Assembly (NCBI GenBank): GCA_019137255.1 | Contig: WPDH01000379.1 | Coordinates: 35,932 to 99,931, forward strand | DNA: 64,000 nt | Source of the DNA: Corinectria fuckeliana | Taxonomy: Eukaryota > Ascomycota > Sordariomycetes > Hypocreales > Nectriaceae | Reading direction: 5' to 3' | Shown here: positions 53,838 to 64,000 of the stretch, piece by piece | Layout: each line of letters starts with the position of its first letter | Numbering within the stretch: position 1 is the first letter of the stretch | Translations under genes and position numbers: made by a program | Notes under the pieces: generated by a model | What the model was told of the DNA's origin: nothing | Database searches by the model: none | Seen by the model: only the letters and a program-made list of their open reading frames with translations

Positions 53838-55054
53838 ATGTCTCCCATTGACAATCCCGCCATCCCCAAGGGGGCCACCGTTCTGGTCACTGGCGCCAGT
53901 GGCTGGGTTGGCTCCAACGTCGCCGACCAGTTTCTCGCCTACGGGTACAAGGTTCGAGGAACGACCCGTGACGTTACCAAGGCCTCCTGGATGAATGAAG
54001 TATTCGACAAGAAGTACGGCAAGGGCACATTTGAGCTGGTGGCAATTCCTGATATGGTTGCCGATGGTGCATATGATGAGGCTGTCAAGGGTGAGTCATA
54101 ACATTTGGATTCCTCCGTATTCCTGTTTGCTTTGCTGATATTGACGTATTGACACTTAGGCGTTGCTGTTGTCGCACACACTGCCTCCATTATGAGCTTT
54201 GATACAGACCCAAGCAAAGTGATCCCGGGAGCAATTTCTGGTGCCCTCAACGCACTTCGAGCTGCTTACCAGGAGCCTAGCGTCAAGCGCTTTGTTCTCA
54301 CTTCATCTTCATCCGCGGCTGTTCTATCTGTGAAGGGTGCCCCCAAGGTTGTGGTCAAGCATGACACCTGGAACGAGGATGCCATCAAGGTTGCCTGGTC
54401 CGGGCCGCCGGAGGATGAATTGCGTGCGGCGTATGTTTACGCGGCGAGCAAGACCCAAGCCGAGCAGGAGGTTTGGAAATTCCACAAGGAGAACCGTGCG
54501 AAGCGCCCGGATCTCGTTGTGAACACTGGTATTTGATCTCTTCCTGAAGGCTCGATAGTCTCATTGCTGACACCTCCGAGTCCTACCCAACTTTGTATTC
54601 GGAAGGACTCTCGACAAGGAGAGGCAGGGATACCCGAGCAGCGCGGGGTTCCTCGCTCGACTGTACACAGACGGTGAAATACCTGGCGCCATTGCCCAAG
54701 CACCTCGTGAGTCCCCCTTCACGTCGGCCAAGTTCGCGGAGGCTAACCAAACATGCAGAATACTTCATAAGCGCATCAGACACCGGAGCACTGCACGTCG
54801 CCGGAGCAATCCACCCAGGTGTAGAGGACGAGCGTATCTTTGGTTTCGCGGGTCGCTACAGCTGGGATGCTACTCTGGAAATATTCCGCAAGGCAGAGCC
54901 GGGAAGGAAGTTCCCCGAGAACTTCTCCGGAGGGGAGGATCCTAATGAGATCGAACCGGCGGCTCGTGCGGAGCAGCTGTTGCGCGACCTGGGACGACCG
55001 GGATGGATGTCGCTGGAGGAAGTCGTCAACGATTCTGTGAAGGACCTTCGTTGA
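53838..55054 (+). CDS. NAD(P)-dependent reductase, extended SDR (GRE2/dihydroflavonol-reductase-like)
   Basis: Oxidoreductase that reduces aldehydes or ketones with NADPH. Exons are 53838-54090, 54160-54528, 54581-54706 and 54759-55054; 347 aa. The cofactor motif is VLVTGASGWVGSNVADQF (TGxxGxxG). VVAHTASIMSF and RFVLTSSSSAAVL follow the Rossmann order. The catalytic YxxxK is YAASK. The third-exon sequence PNFVFGRTLD is typical of the family. Introns are 52-69 bp; the second donor, GTATTT, is weak. The C-terminus ends in WMSLEEVVNDSVKDLR, matching the usual end of fungal members. It is the only intact enzyme gene in the decaying 51-59 kb zone. Confidence 0.9.
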
Positions 55055-55264
55055 GTGGAAATAGCGACTTAAGCTCTGTTTCGATGGAAGAGCTGGCTTT
55101 ATAGAATAGGTATTCAACGACTGACTCCATTTGTCTTCTGACCTCTGAACTCCGCAGTTGATGGTGCTAGGGAAATAGGCTGTTCTGGCGAGAGGTGCAG
55201 CTTTTCTCTAACTTTATTCAGCGTGAAGATCATAGCGATGCGAGAGAAAGCATACACCTGTGCG

Positions 55265-55497
55265 CCATCACAGTCCTAATGCCTTAATGTGATGATGTCC
55301 TGACTCCCTAACGCTCTGACTCCCTTACGCTCTAACGCTTCAACGCCCGGATGCCCTGATGCCCTGATGCCTTAACTGCTCTGCTATTATTCATACCAAG
55401 ACTGTACTTAAGGAGATGATAAGAGTGACAGCTGATAAAGGCGTGTGATATACAGCGAGACTAGAAATATAACACAGCCCGAATAACATGACTCATT
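55265..55497. mobile_element. Inverted-repeat element, copy B (partial)
   Basis: Reverse-complement relative of the 30 kb element. It shares the end CAGCCCGAATAACATGACTC plus ATT (compare CAGCCCGAATAGCACAACTC plus ATT), GAGCAGTTAAGGCATCAGGG on the minus strand, and further degenerate ATGCCCTGATGCCC units. The opposite terminus is not recognisable, so it is truncated or decayed. It ends directly against the kinase-like pseudogene. Confidence 0.65.
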
Positions 55498-56384
55498 CAA
55501 ATACGACGACTCGCTGGTCAGGCTGCCCTATTTGTACTCCCATGACCCCGAGAACCGCGCCATGGTTATGCAAGATGTCAGATATACTCATGACGACATT
55601 TGTGCAATGTCTCTAGAGTCTTTTTGCAGGTCGATAGATGTTATCAAGAGCTGCCTTACATAGACGAGATTGGTCGTGGCGTTAACTTCAGCACACCGGA
55701 AACAATGATCTGAAGGACTGGTTCCACCACAATGCTACTGCCCGTCAACGCGTTGTGGCTATGACGTTTGGTGAGATTTTCGGCAGGCTGCACGAGAATG
55801 ACGTCGCTCTCAGCACCAATGAGAGACGCATTCTCGAGCGAGTGTTTACCCGAATGAGCGAAGACATTATAAATGAGACATAATCTACCATCATGAGAGA
55901 TTTCTGGTGAGTCCGGATCTCAGACAAAGCGTACCACGAAGACCTTAAGTACTGATAATAATCAAAGGTAGGGGGAACATGACGGTGAGCCTTTTACATC
56001 TTCCCAGCTTCGCGCTCTGGAAAACTCACATATGTCGTTGACTGGGAATTCGTAACATGTGGACCTGCCCTTGTTAACCTGGCTCATTTTACTTCTGCGG
56101 TTCGGCTACAGGATTGCTTTTCTGTTACCGACACACCGGCAGTCGGTGCGATGCGAGGGGTAGCGGTTGCACTTTTCAAATCAATACTGGGAATCGGGCG
56201 GTCGTCTCGATCAGCAGAAGATTACTTACTACTTTGGTGGTCCAATTATTGCTCCCTTGTCCGCGGTAACTGGACCGACGACGACGAAACGAGGAAAAAG
56301 GTTGCTCGCGACGGAGTCGATCTGATCCTGCAAGCGGACGCTGACTATTGGGCATCAATCAGGAAGAATCCACTCATGAAATAA
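55498..56384 (+). pseudogene. Decayed aminoglycoside/choline-kinase-like gene
   Basis: Remnants of the fungal phosphotransferase (APH) family: VRLPYLYSHDPENRAMVMQD, FGEIFGRLHENDVALSTNER then stop codons, a damaged catalytic segment MRDFW, and VVDWEFVTCGPALVNLAHFT. The last is the metal-binding part of the active site. The end is intact-looking (EDYLLLWWSNYCSLVRGNWT to the stop). The N-terminal P-loop half is missing where the repeat element abuts. In-frame stops at about 55880 and the altered catalytic stretch make function unlikely. Confidence 0.7.
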
Positions 56385-58423
56385 CTGTTCGGCTTGTAGA
56401 ACTTCAATCACTTAACCACAGTTATCGGTCCTATTTGGGATAACCAATAGAGAATAAAAGAACGAAACAAATAGCTAGTCAGCTTGCGTGTCGAGATCAT
56501 CTTTTCTCATCAAAGGGTCCAGTCTCTACAATGATTGATGGTTGCCGTGATAGTAAACCTGCCACTTATCTCCCGTTTGCCTAACCCGCCTCGCTCAACG
56601 GTTAAAGAAGCTTAGGAAAAGTAATCAAGCTGGTCAAGGCGTTCAAATCATTTATGGGACTAAAAAGACAGCTTCTGTTTCCGTGTCATCCCAACCCCAC
56701 CTGACCTGACCCTAATGCCTCCTTCACGGCAATCCTCAGCCGGGGCAGCCGGCCTAACGACAACATCGGACTCCTCATCACTCCAATCATCCGTCACAGC
56801 GAGGTCAACCCCTTCATCAAGGAGCTCGGCTTCCTCCAGTACCTTCTTCAGAGCGAGGAAGAAGTCGATTGGTTGTCCAGTGTGTACATTACGTAGGGGC
56901 TGAAAGGCTGGATCTATGCCAGATTCCTGAATTCGTCCGTTGAGTGTAGAAATATTGACGTTTTCACGACCAAAATATATTTATTAGTAAAAAATATCAT
57001 TATAATATATTAAAGGGGTAGGTAGTCAAGCCGAGTCTTAAGTTGTGCTGATCTCTGCTCTGTACTATTAAGTTGAATGTTGATATGGCCGAATTGAGCA
57101 TCGATATGGATAAATTGAGCGTCAGACTGGCTAAATCCAGTATCGACATGGGCCCTGGATGGCCTCTATGATTGGTTGCTGTGGTTGAACTGGAGGAAAC
57201 GTAAGCTAACAGGGGCTGCTTAACAGAAAGGTTCTGAAAGGCTGCGGCTATGCGGTCATAATTGGGGGGTCGTGCCATGGCGCTTTTGATCGCTTCGATA
57301 ATAATGGCCGCTGTTAGAGCGTGGAGGGCCACCCCCGTATGGGTGATGGCCCAAGCCAAGCAACTGGTCGCAAGTTCCAAGATATGGTAAGTGCAGGTCC
57401 TGACTCGGCCCAGTCCATGGGTTTCTAGGTCAAGCGCACCTTGTCTGGGTCCAGTAACCAGCACCAAGTCAACTTGCTAGCGAAGCTAACATGGCCCCTT
57501 TACCGTCTTGCTCTACTACTAAAGAATCCCGTATAGTGTCTACGACACTGATCGCAAACGCGCAAGCTCTTCGATGTCTCCATCATGCTCTTTTATTGTT
57601 ATTGTTGTCAAGAAATCCCCCACCGGCCAAGTCCTGGATTATGGACATTCTCACATCTCTCCGAAGCATCTACAATCGATTTGTTCTGCTCAGAATTCAA
57701 AGTGTGACGGGAACTGTTCAGCATGTCATGGAACAGGCTGGCGATCAACAAATTGCACCGTGGTGTCTTTCACCTCTACCTCCTTTTTAGGGCCCATTAG
57801 TTACATCTCCAGTGCGACAGCAGCACTCAAGAACCCGGAGAGCATCATGAATCGAAGCTGTTGTTTCTCACTCGAGAGCGTGGATTAACCCCGATTACTG
57901 TGGTCGCGACTTAAATTTAGCATCGGAAAGGTCGAATTTGGAATGGACTCAATCTTGGCAGTGGGATGGGTCCATGATGGAACAATTACATGTGATGTAC
58001 TAAGAATCAAGCAAACGACTTGCATCATTTCAGACGTGTGGTACGGCTGGATCACGGCTACAATGGGTGAGGAAGCCTTCCTCTGGTAGGTTTGGCAAAC
58101 TTAGTTGAAACCTCAGAGAAAGACAACGGAGAAACAAACCTACTTAGTCGAATAAAGTTTGTCAATGACCGACAGTGGTTGCTAAAGTTTATCGTGTTCG
58201 CCATATAAAGCTTTGATTTGACTGCCTGATTGAAAGCTCAGACATACGTTCGGAAATACCAACTCCTAGCCACCGCAGCATTGACAACGATTAAGCTTCG
58301 TTTGAGAGCACCGAATCGTCTCCGAAGTGGTCTAGCGAGACTTTCCTTGATTACAAGTACCAAGATACAAAATTTTTCTTAGCCAAGCTGAGCTAACCAG
58401 CCGTTCACTCTAGAGCAGTGAAT
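56385..58423. other. 2 kb without a supported gene
   Basis: A 92-residue minus-strand frame (57000-57278, start MARPPNYDRIAAAFQ) is not recognisable. On the plus strand, 57076-57159 is four imperfect 21-bp units that would read as seven-residue repeats (NVDMAEL, SIDMDKL, SVRLAKS, SIDMGPG), closed by stops on both sides. This is possibly a fragment of a repeat-protein gene. Confidence 0.4.
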
Positions 58424-59808
58424 ATGGAGCTTCATCTCACACAGTACACCGGAGATCTCCAGGAATCGCGGGCGCAGCCCTCGACCTCTAGCCATGCAAA
58501 CGGGCAGTGGCACAACCGAAGTCGCCCAGCCCTCATAAAGCTGCCAGAAGAGCTTCTTTTGGGAGTTATGCAACTGCTTCCCCATAGCTCCCTCTACGCC
58601 CTAAGCCAGACATGCAAGCTATTCCGTCGGATCTCTATGGACCGCGCCTTTGCAGACTTCATCGCCGAGTTCTTCCAACCAGACAGGAACTTCTGCGTCA
58701 CTCGAACTGGGCGTGAACAACGAATACTGATCCGGGACCTGTTGGCAGGCCAATCCCACTGCCAAGAGTGTACACATCTTCGAGAAACGGGTGGCCTAAA
58801 GCAGGCGATGCGCGAGCTTTGCCAACCCTTCTTCTGCAAGGATGTTGGATGAGCCACCCTGCCCTTTTCTTTGCTCCAAGTTAAAGACGTGATCATGTTC
58901 CACTTTACGAGCGCGGCACGTGCATTGGGCGTCTAGGTCGCACTGTTATCTGCTCTCATATATCGCTGACTTGGGACGAGGTTAGAACTCAGGCTCGAAA
59001 TCGGGATGGGGCCATGACCTTTTGCGGTCATCCTACTCACGCCCGTGTGTGCTCAAACATGATAAGTCTTCCAGAAGACCGCCTGTCAGCTTGGACAGCG
59101 ACCCTACTTACAGTTATTTGGAAGTCCCGTATGCTGAAACTGAAGAATAGGTCGCTGATCTCAGCAAATCATCTTCGCGGCAAGCTGAGAGAGCTTCTTC
59201 AAGCCCCATTGCCAGAGGGGCAGCGGATCTGCAGTCACGTCTTCTCAAACCCAGATCAACTTTTGTGCACGCTGGAATCAAAGCACTGCACCTGCTTTCC
59301 TACCCCCGATTCGGATTTCGCACCGAACTCAGCAAGCGTCTTATGCGACAAGCATGTTTTTCGCTGTCCGCATTGCGGCACTTGCTACCAGTGGACTCGC
59401 AAGAAGGCGAGGATCTTTCTGGAAGTACGCTCCAATTCGCTCTTCAACAATCCGACGAGTCCTGCTTGGCTAAACCTTCTCGACACAAATCACAGCCAAG
59501 CAGCTCTTTCAGGTTCTAGTAATGCCGGGCGCCCTCTATTTGACGAAAGCACCCGATGCGTATTGTGGTGCGATAACCCCCAGTGCACCACAAGCACAGA
59601 GCTTCGGTGGTCCCGGATGGTCAAAGCATTCACGGCAGTGACTTCAAAAGCCCCGGAGGTGGACTACATCGTGCATCAAGCAATCAATATCCGCCCCGAA
59701 GGAACCGGCTACGAGGGTTCGCGATGGTTGTCTCTTAAAGACGAGGTGGTAGAGGAATGTCTAGAGGAGGGCATGTTTCAGCCCAGCTTAAGGGTTCAGT
59801 GCGGGTGA
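58424..59808 (+). pseudogene. F-box protein gene broken by a frameshift and a stop
   Basis: Residues about 35-80 from the ATG at 58424 form an F-box (LIKLPEELLLGVMQLLPHSS then LYALSQTCKLFRRIS), the Skp1-binding motif of SCF ubiquitin ligases. The first frame stops at 58852. The same protein evidently continues one frame over: SHPALFFAPS, then a TAA, then GTCIGRLGRTVICSHISLTW, DEVRTQARNRDGAMTFCGHP, and the long C-terminal part with Cys pairs (CPHCGTC, CDNPQC) to 59808. No intron explains both lesions. The TAA would be explained by a C-to-T change in CAA, as RIP makes. It could still be a real two-intron gene; transcript data would decide. Confidence 0.65.
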
Positions 59809-62057
59809 GTCAGGCTGTGCCACTCTTAGAAGATGAGGGATAGTGGATAACTGAGACGGTCATAAATGGATGATGGAGTTAAGGAGGGGTTTAGGGGCGT
59901 TAGTCTCATTGCTATTAAAGTACTATCCCGGTTAGTAGTAATAATAAGAGTTCTGTTAGTGTCTAGGTAGTAGATTTTAAACACTAATAACCCTACTAAT
60001 ATTTATTAAGATAGTTTCTAGAGCAAAATCGAAGAATTTCCAAGCAAGATTAAATGTATATATGCTAATCTAACAGCATAAGTATATCTAAGTAATACAG
60101 CTATAATAACATACTCTGTGATAGCAGCAAATAGGTTTGTTAGCTAGTTAACCAGCTTGTTAAGAGCGCGGCCTCTATTAGTAAGGATAGCTTATAACTT
60201 TACACAATTTTTCCTTATGATAACAGTCTAGCTGTGTACTCACTAAGTCCACCTATTATTAGCCACAAATCTAAATAATTCTTTTATATAATCTGTTACC
60301 GCTTTTACTTAGGCCGGCTTAGAGCTAGCTTAGTCTAAGCTTAGGTTAAGCTTAAGCGGCAGGGTATATAGTTTAGCAGGCTTAAGTTAGGTGGGTATAT
60401 AAGAGAATATAGCTCTACTACTAAGAGTAGGGGTTTAGGTTAAAAGGGGGGTTAAATTTAACAACCTTATATCCCCTCTTATATTTATATTATATAAGAT
60501 AAGTAGATATCTTATCTAAGTTTATATTCTTATTATAGCTTAAAAATAAATATAAAAGCCTAGGTAACTCTTCTTCTATTAGCTATATAAGAGTGTTTTT
60601 ACTATTAGTTTTTAACTCTAACTATTATCTTATATCTTTTTTTATTACTACCTTCTAAGGTTAGACTTATATTCTACTTAACTAATTACTAAATAAGACT
60701 ACTATAAGTATTCTTACCTTAACTAAGTAAAAAGAATTTAGTAGTAATTAGAGTGTAATTAGCTCTTATATTATACGCTAAAAACTTTTACTAAAAAGCT
60801 AGGAGTTTTATAATAAAAACTTAGCACTTTAGAAACAGTTAGTATATAATAGCTCTAGTTTATCTTAAGTAACTTACCTAATAGACTTAAAGTATAAAAA
60901 GAAATTTAACTATTCTAATCTTAAAAATATATAAGTAATAAAATATTTCGCTAAGTTTATAGCCTTTAAGACTATTAGTAAGTTAGATAAGAAGAATTAG
61001 CTTTTAACTACTAATACTATTTAAAACAAGATATATTAATTTTATAGTAACTAGTAATAAGAGAATTATAAAACTATACCTAAGGTAATTACTAGCTTAA
61101 TAGCTCTTATAAGCTGTATTAACCTCTTATAGATTATTATTATACTAACTTTATAACTAAGTCTTTTTAGTATATTAAAAGTAAACTTACTAATAAGATT
61201 AGCTTAAAAAATATTAACTAAGTATAAGAATTTTATACTACTAAAAATTATATTAAGCTTTACTTATTATTATTACTACTATTCTTCTTACTAGTTCTCT
61301 TAAAAGCTAGTAACTTAACAGTCTTAAAAATAAAAACACTTTCTAAATAAGTAAAAGCTAAGACTATAATGTATTTAAGACGCTTAAGTATCTTAGTAAT
61401 ATAATTAATCTTACTAACTAGTATATTAAACTAGTTAGATATTAAGCTTATAGTTACTACTATAAGTTTAATATATATATATTTAAGAGCTTAACTTTTT
61501 GCCTAAAAAGCTATATTTTTAAGCCTCTTAAGCTTCTCCTCTTATATACTAGTTAGCTTATATATATATTATAAAACTAACTTATACTTATATTACTAGT
61601 ATCTCTCTCTTACTAGAGAGCTTTTACTAGAGTATAAGTAGTAGTAATAATAGTAAATAATAAGACTTTATATATCTTATATATATAAGTATAAGCTATA
61701 TAGCTACTTATTATAGTATTTACTTAGTCTTAGTAGAGACTTATTATACTATTCTTACTTATTTATATAATATATATAGAATAGAAAATAGCTTATACTA
61801 CTCTTATAAGAGTAGTAAACTTCTCTTTTAAAGTAATAGTACTTTTCTTTTTAGCTTATTTTTTTCTCTTAGCTTATAAAAGATTAGCTTAGATATATAG
61901 TAGATTTATAGTAAAAAAACTTACTCTTATAGCTAGTATTATTATTATTATTATTATTAAAATTTATATATAAATAAATTAGTATATATAGTTATATCTC
62001 TCTTACTAAGAAATTATATTATATTTATTATTATTATTATATTTATTATTATTATTA

Positions 62058-62095
<38 letters not shown>

Positions 62096-63014
62096 ATTAT
62101 CTTAAGAACTGCTTTTCTCTTAGTTTAGAGAATAATAGTAAATTTAGCTAATACTATTATAAGCTATACTTAATATATAAGTAGTAAGATCCTAATCTTA
62201 CTATCTCTTATAAAAATAATTATAACTACTATTAAAAAAGTAATATTAGCTATCCTTTAGAAAACACCTATTAAAGTCTTAACCTAAGCTTAAGTTACTT
62301 ATAATAAGAGGATACTTTTATCTCTAATAGTACTACTATTAAAAGTAATTTCTTCTTATCTTAGTAAGAAGATTATTATTAGGTCACTTAGTATAACTCT
62401 TAATATTATATCTTATATACTATTAGATACTATAATAATTATTAATTATACCCTCTTAAGAGGTTATCTCTTACTTATAGTAGTCTTATATTATCTTCTT
62501 AGTAGGGATATTATAATCCTCTTTTATAAACTAATTATAAATCTCTTAAAAGATAATACTTAGATTCTTATTATTTTTAGTATAAGTATATATTAGGTTT
62601 TAAGATAGTTTATAATAATTACTAAGAGAGTCTTAACTAGCTATATAAGAGGCTTACTTAAAGATCTTATAATAAATATCTAATAAGTAAATAGTATTAA
62701 GATATATACTATAAAACTATTATAAAACTACTATATAACTAGATCTTATTAGTTACTAGTTATATTATTAACTAAACTAATAAATATAAATAAATTTTAT
62801 AACTAAGATATAATTATAATTATAAAAGTTTATTAGACTAAGTCTTATTTAGAGGAGATTTAACTTAAATAGTATTTTAAATACTTTTATTTTAAATATA
62901 TTATATAGTACTATTAGAAATAAGCTAAGTATAATTACTATAAGAGAGCTTATTATATAAAAAATATAATATATTTTACTTTTACTAGTAAGATCTTTTT
63001 AGTATATTATATTT

Positions 63015-63189
63015 ATTTATTTATACTTTATAGACCTAAAAGGTAAATAGTGCTTTTATTTTATATAAATATAAGAAAAACTATAGAATTAGATAAAAGC
63101 CTGTATTCTTTATATAGCAGACCTAGGTTAGGCCTCTTATACTATCACTATATATAAGTAAATAGTCCTTTTGCTAGAACTAAAATTAT
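63015..63189 (+). repeat. 175-bp direct repeat, copy 1
   Basis: Aligns without gaps to 63826-64000. About 18 differences, all C/T or G/A transitions. It includes the shared segment ACCTAGGTTAGGCCTCTTAT. Confidence 0.85.
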
Positions 63190-63783
63190 CTTATTTCCTA
63201 AAGGGCTAGAAAAAAATTAAAAAGAGGGAAAAGAAAAAAAGAAAAAGAAAAAAAGGGGAAAAAGAAAAAAAGAGATAAAAGAGGGAGAAATAGTTAACTA
63301 GATGTTAAGCACCTAGTCTGCTATAAGAGCAGAACAGTTAAGTGTTAAGATTATACTAGCTAGGTGTGTCTAAGTTGCTTTATAGTTATAGCTAAGAGCT
63401 TAGGATTTTAAGTGGGCAGAACTAGCTGCTAGTAGGTTAGCTAGCTGTTAGTAGGTTAGCTAGTAGTATAGTTATTAGTAGCTAGAGGCTAATATAAACC
63501 TAACACTTAACAGCTGTTAGCAGCTGTTAGCAGCTGTATAGATCTTTATTATTATTTATTATTTAGTCTCTTAGGTTATAATATCTTTCTTTCTTTCTTC
63601 TCTTTTTAACACCTCTATAAGTAGCTTTCCTCTTAGGCTCTTTATTAGGCTTATATTAGCTTTAGGTCTTAAATATATACTAATATATATTCTTTCTAGG
63701 ATTTATTAATATATTTATTTCCCTGCTACTAAAACAGATTAGTATATATAACTATATTTCTCTTACTAAGAGACTATATTAAG

Positions 63784-63825
<42 letters not shown>

Positions 63826-63828
<3 letters not shown>

Positions 63829-64000
63829 TATTTATACTTTATAAACCTAAAAGGTAAATAGTACTTTTATTCTATATAAATATAAGAAAAACTATAAAAT
63901 TAGATAAAAACTTATATCTTTTATATAGTAAACCTAGGTTAGGCCTCTTATACTATTACTATATATAAGTAAATAGTCTTTTTACTAAGACTAGAGTTAT
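63826..64000 (+). repeat. 175-bp direct repeat, copy 2 (runs to window edge)
   Basis: Second copy of the unit at 63015-63189. The repeat probably continues beyond the window. Confidence 0.85.

Larger units (their letters stand above)
59850..64000. repeat. AT-rich, RIP-affected, gene-free block
   Basis: From about 59,850-60,000 the composition changes abruptly to mostly A and T, and this continues to the window edge. CG is almost absent, CA and TG are rare, and TA is very common, the dinucleotide pattern left by repeat-induced point mutation. No open frame above 60 codons exists. Simple repeats of TTA occur at about 61936-61962, 62024-62094 and 63785-63830, and an A/G-only tract at about 63217-63273. 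Such blocks are usual at fungal centromeres and subtelomeres and in transposon-filled isochores. Confidence 0.9.

Noticed and set aside
60000..64000. Centromere or telomere identity of the AT-rich block
   Set aside because: RIP-like composition is clear, but no telomere repeat is present and centromeres have no sequence signature; location needs the assembly.
1..64000. tRNA and rRNA genes
   Set aside because: I looked for B-box-like GGTTCGA sequences with matching A-boxes and found no convincing pair; a tRNAscan run would be decisive.

Overview
The window is nuclear DNA of a filamentous ascomycete (Pezizomycotina, most likely Sordariomycetes). The reasons are short introns of about 46-74 bp with GTRNGT donors and CTAAC/CTGAC branch sites, Zn2Cys6 regulators, fungal-only families (DUF3659, F-box and protein-kinase-like families), and a very AT-rich end with the marks of repeat-induced point mutation (RIP). 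I saw no ribosomal RNA, tRNA, CRISPR array or telomere repeat. Exon positions were worked out by eye from splice sites, frame and family motifs.

Layout. 1-3.4 kb: a kinesin motor gene whose C-terminus lies off the left edge. 7.7-10.7 kb: an Eme1/Mms4-type subunit of the Mus81 nuclease, and a histidine phosphatase ending in a PCNA-binding-like motif. 11-21 kb: a family neighbourhood with two DUF3659 repeat proteins (one large and LEA-like), two proteins sharing a near-identical C-terminal segment, and one conserved fungal protein of unknown function. 23.7-25.7 kb: a PIF1-like helicase. 27.7-31.2 kb: a secreted astacin protease and a four-helix membrane protein, with two non-autonomous DNA-transposon-like elements beside them. 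34-42.7 kb: a coherent trio of Zn2Cys6 regulator, NCS1 nucleobase/hydantoin-type permease with a 4-nt microexon, and a hydantoinase/oxoprolinase-DUF917 fusion. 43.3-50.5 kb: a second trio of Zn2Cys6 regulator, beta-lactamase-fold serine hydrolase and Baeyer-Villiger monooxygenase (BVMO). The hydrolase and BVMO are divergent and share a promoter carrying 14 CCGCA/TGCGG sites in about 310 bp. 50.6-59.8 kb: a MYND protein, an intact SDR reductase, and a graveyard of decayed genes (protein-kinase-like, arylsulfatase, aminoglycoside/choline-kinase-like, F-box). 59.9-64 kb: an AT-rich, gene-free block with diverged direct repeats that differ only by transitions.

Working together. The permease could import a hydantoin-, uracil- or allantoin-like ring that the fusion enzyme opens, under the adjacent regulator. 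In the second trio a ketone would be turned into an ester or lactone by the BVMO and then hydrolysed by the serine hydrolase. Both are inferences from gene content and order. The right third reads as a transition from genic DNA into a decaying, RIP-affected subtelomere- or centromere-like block.
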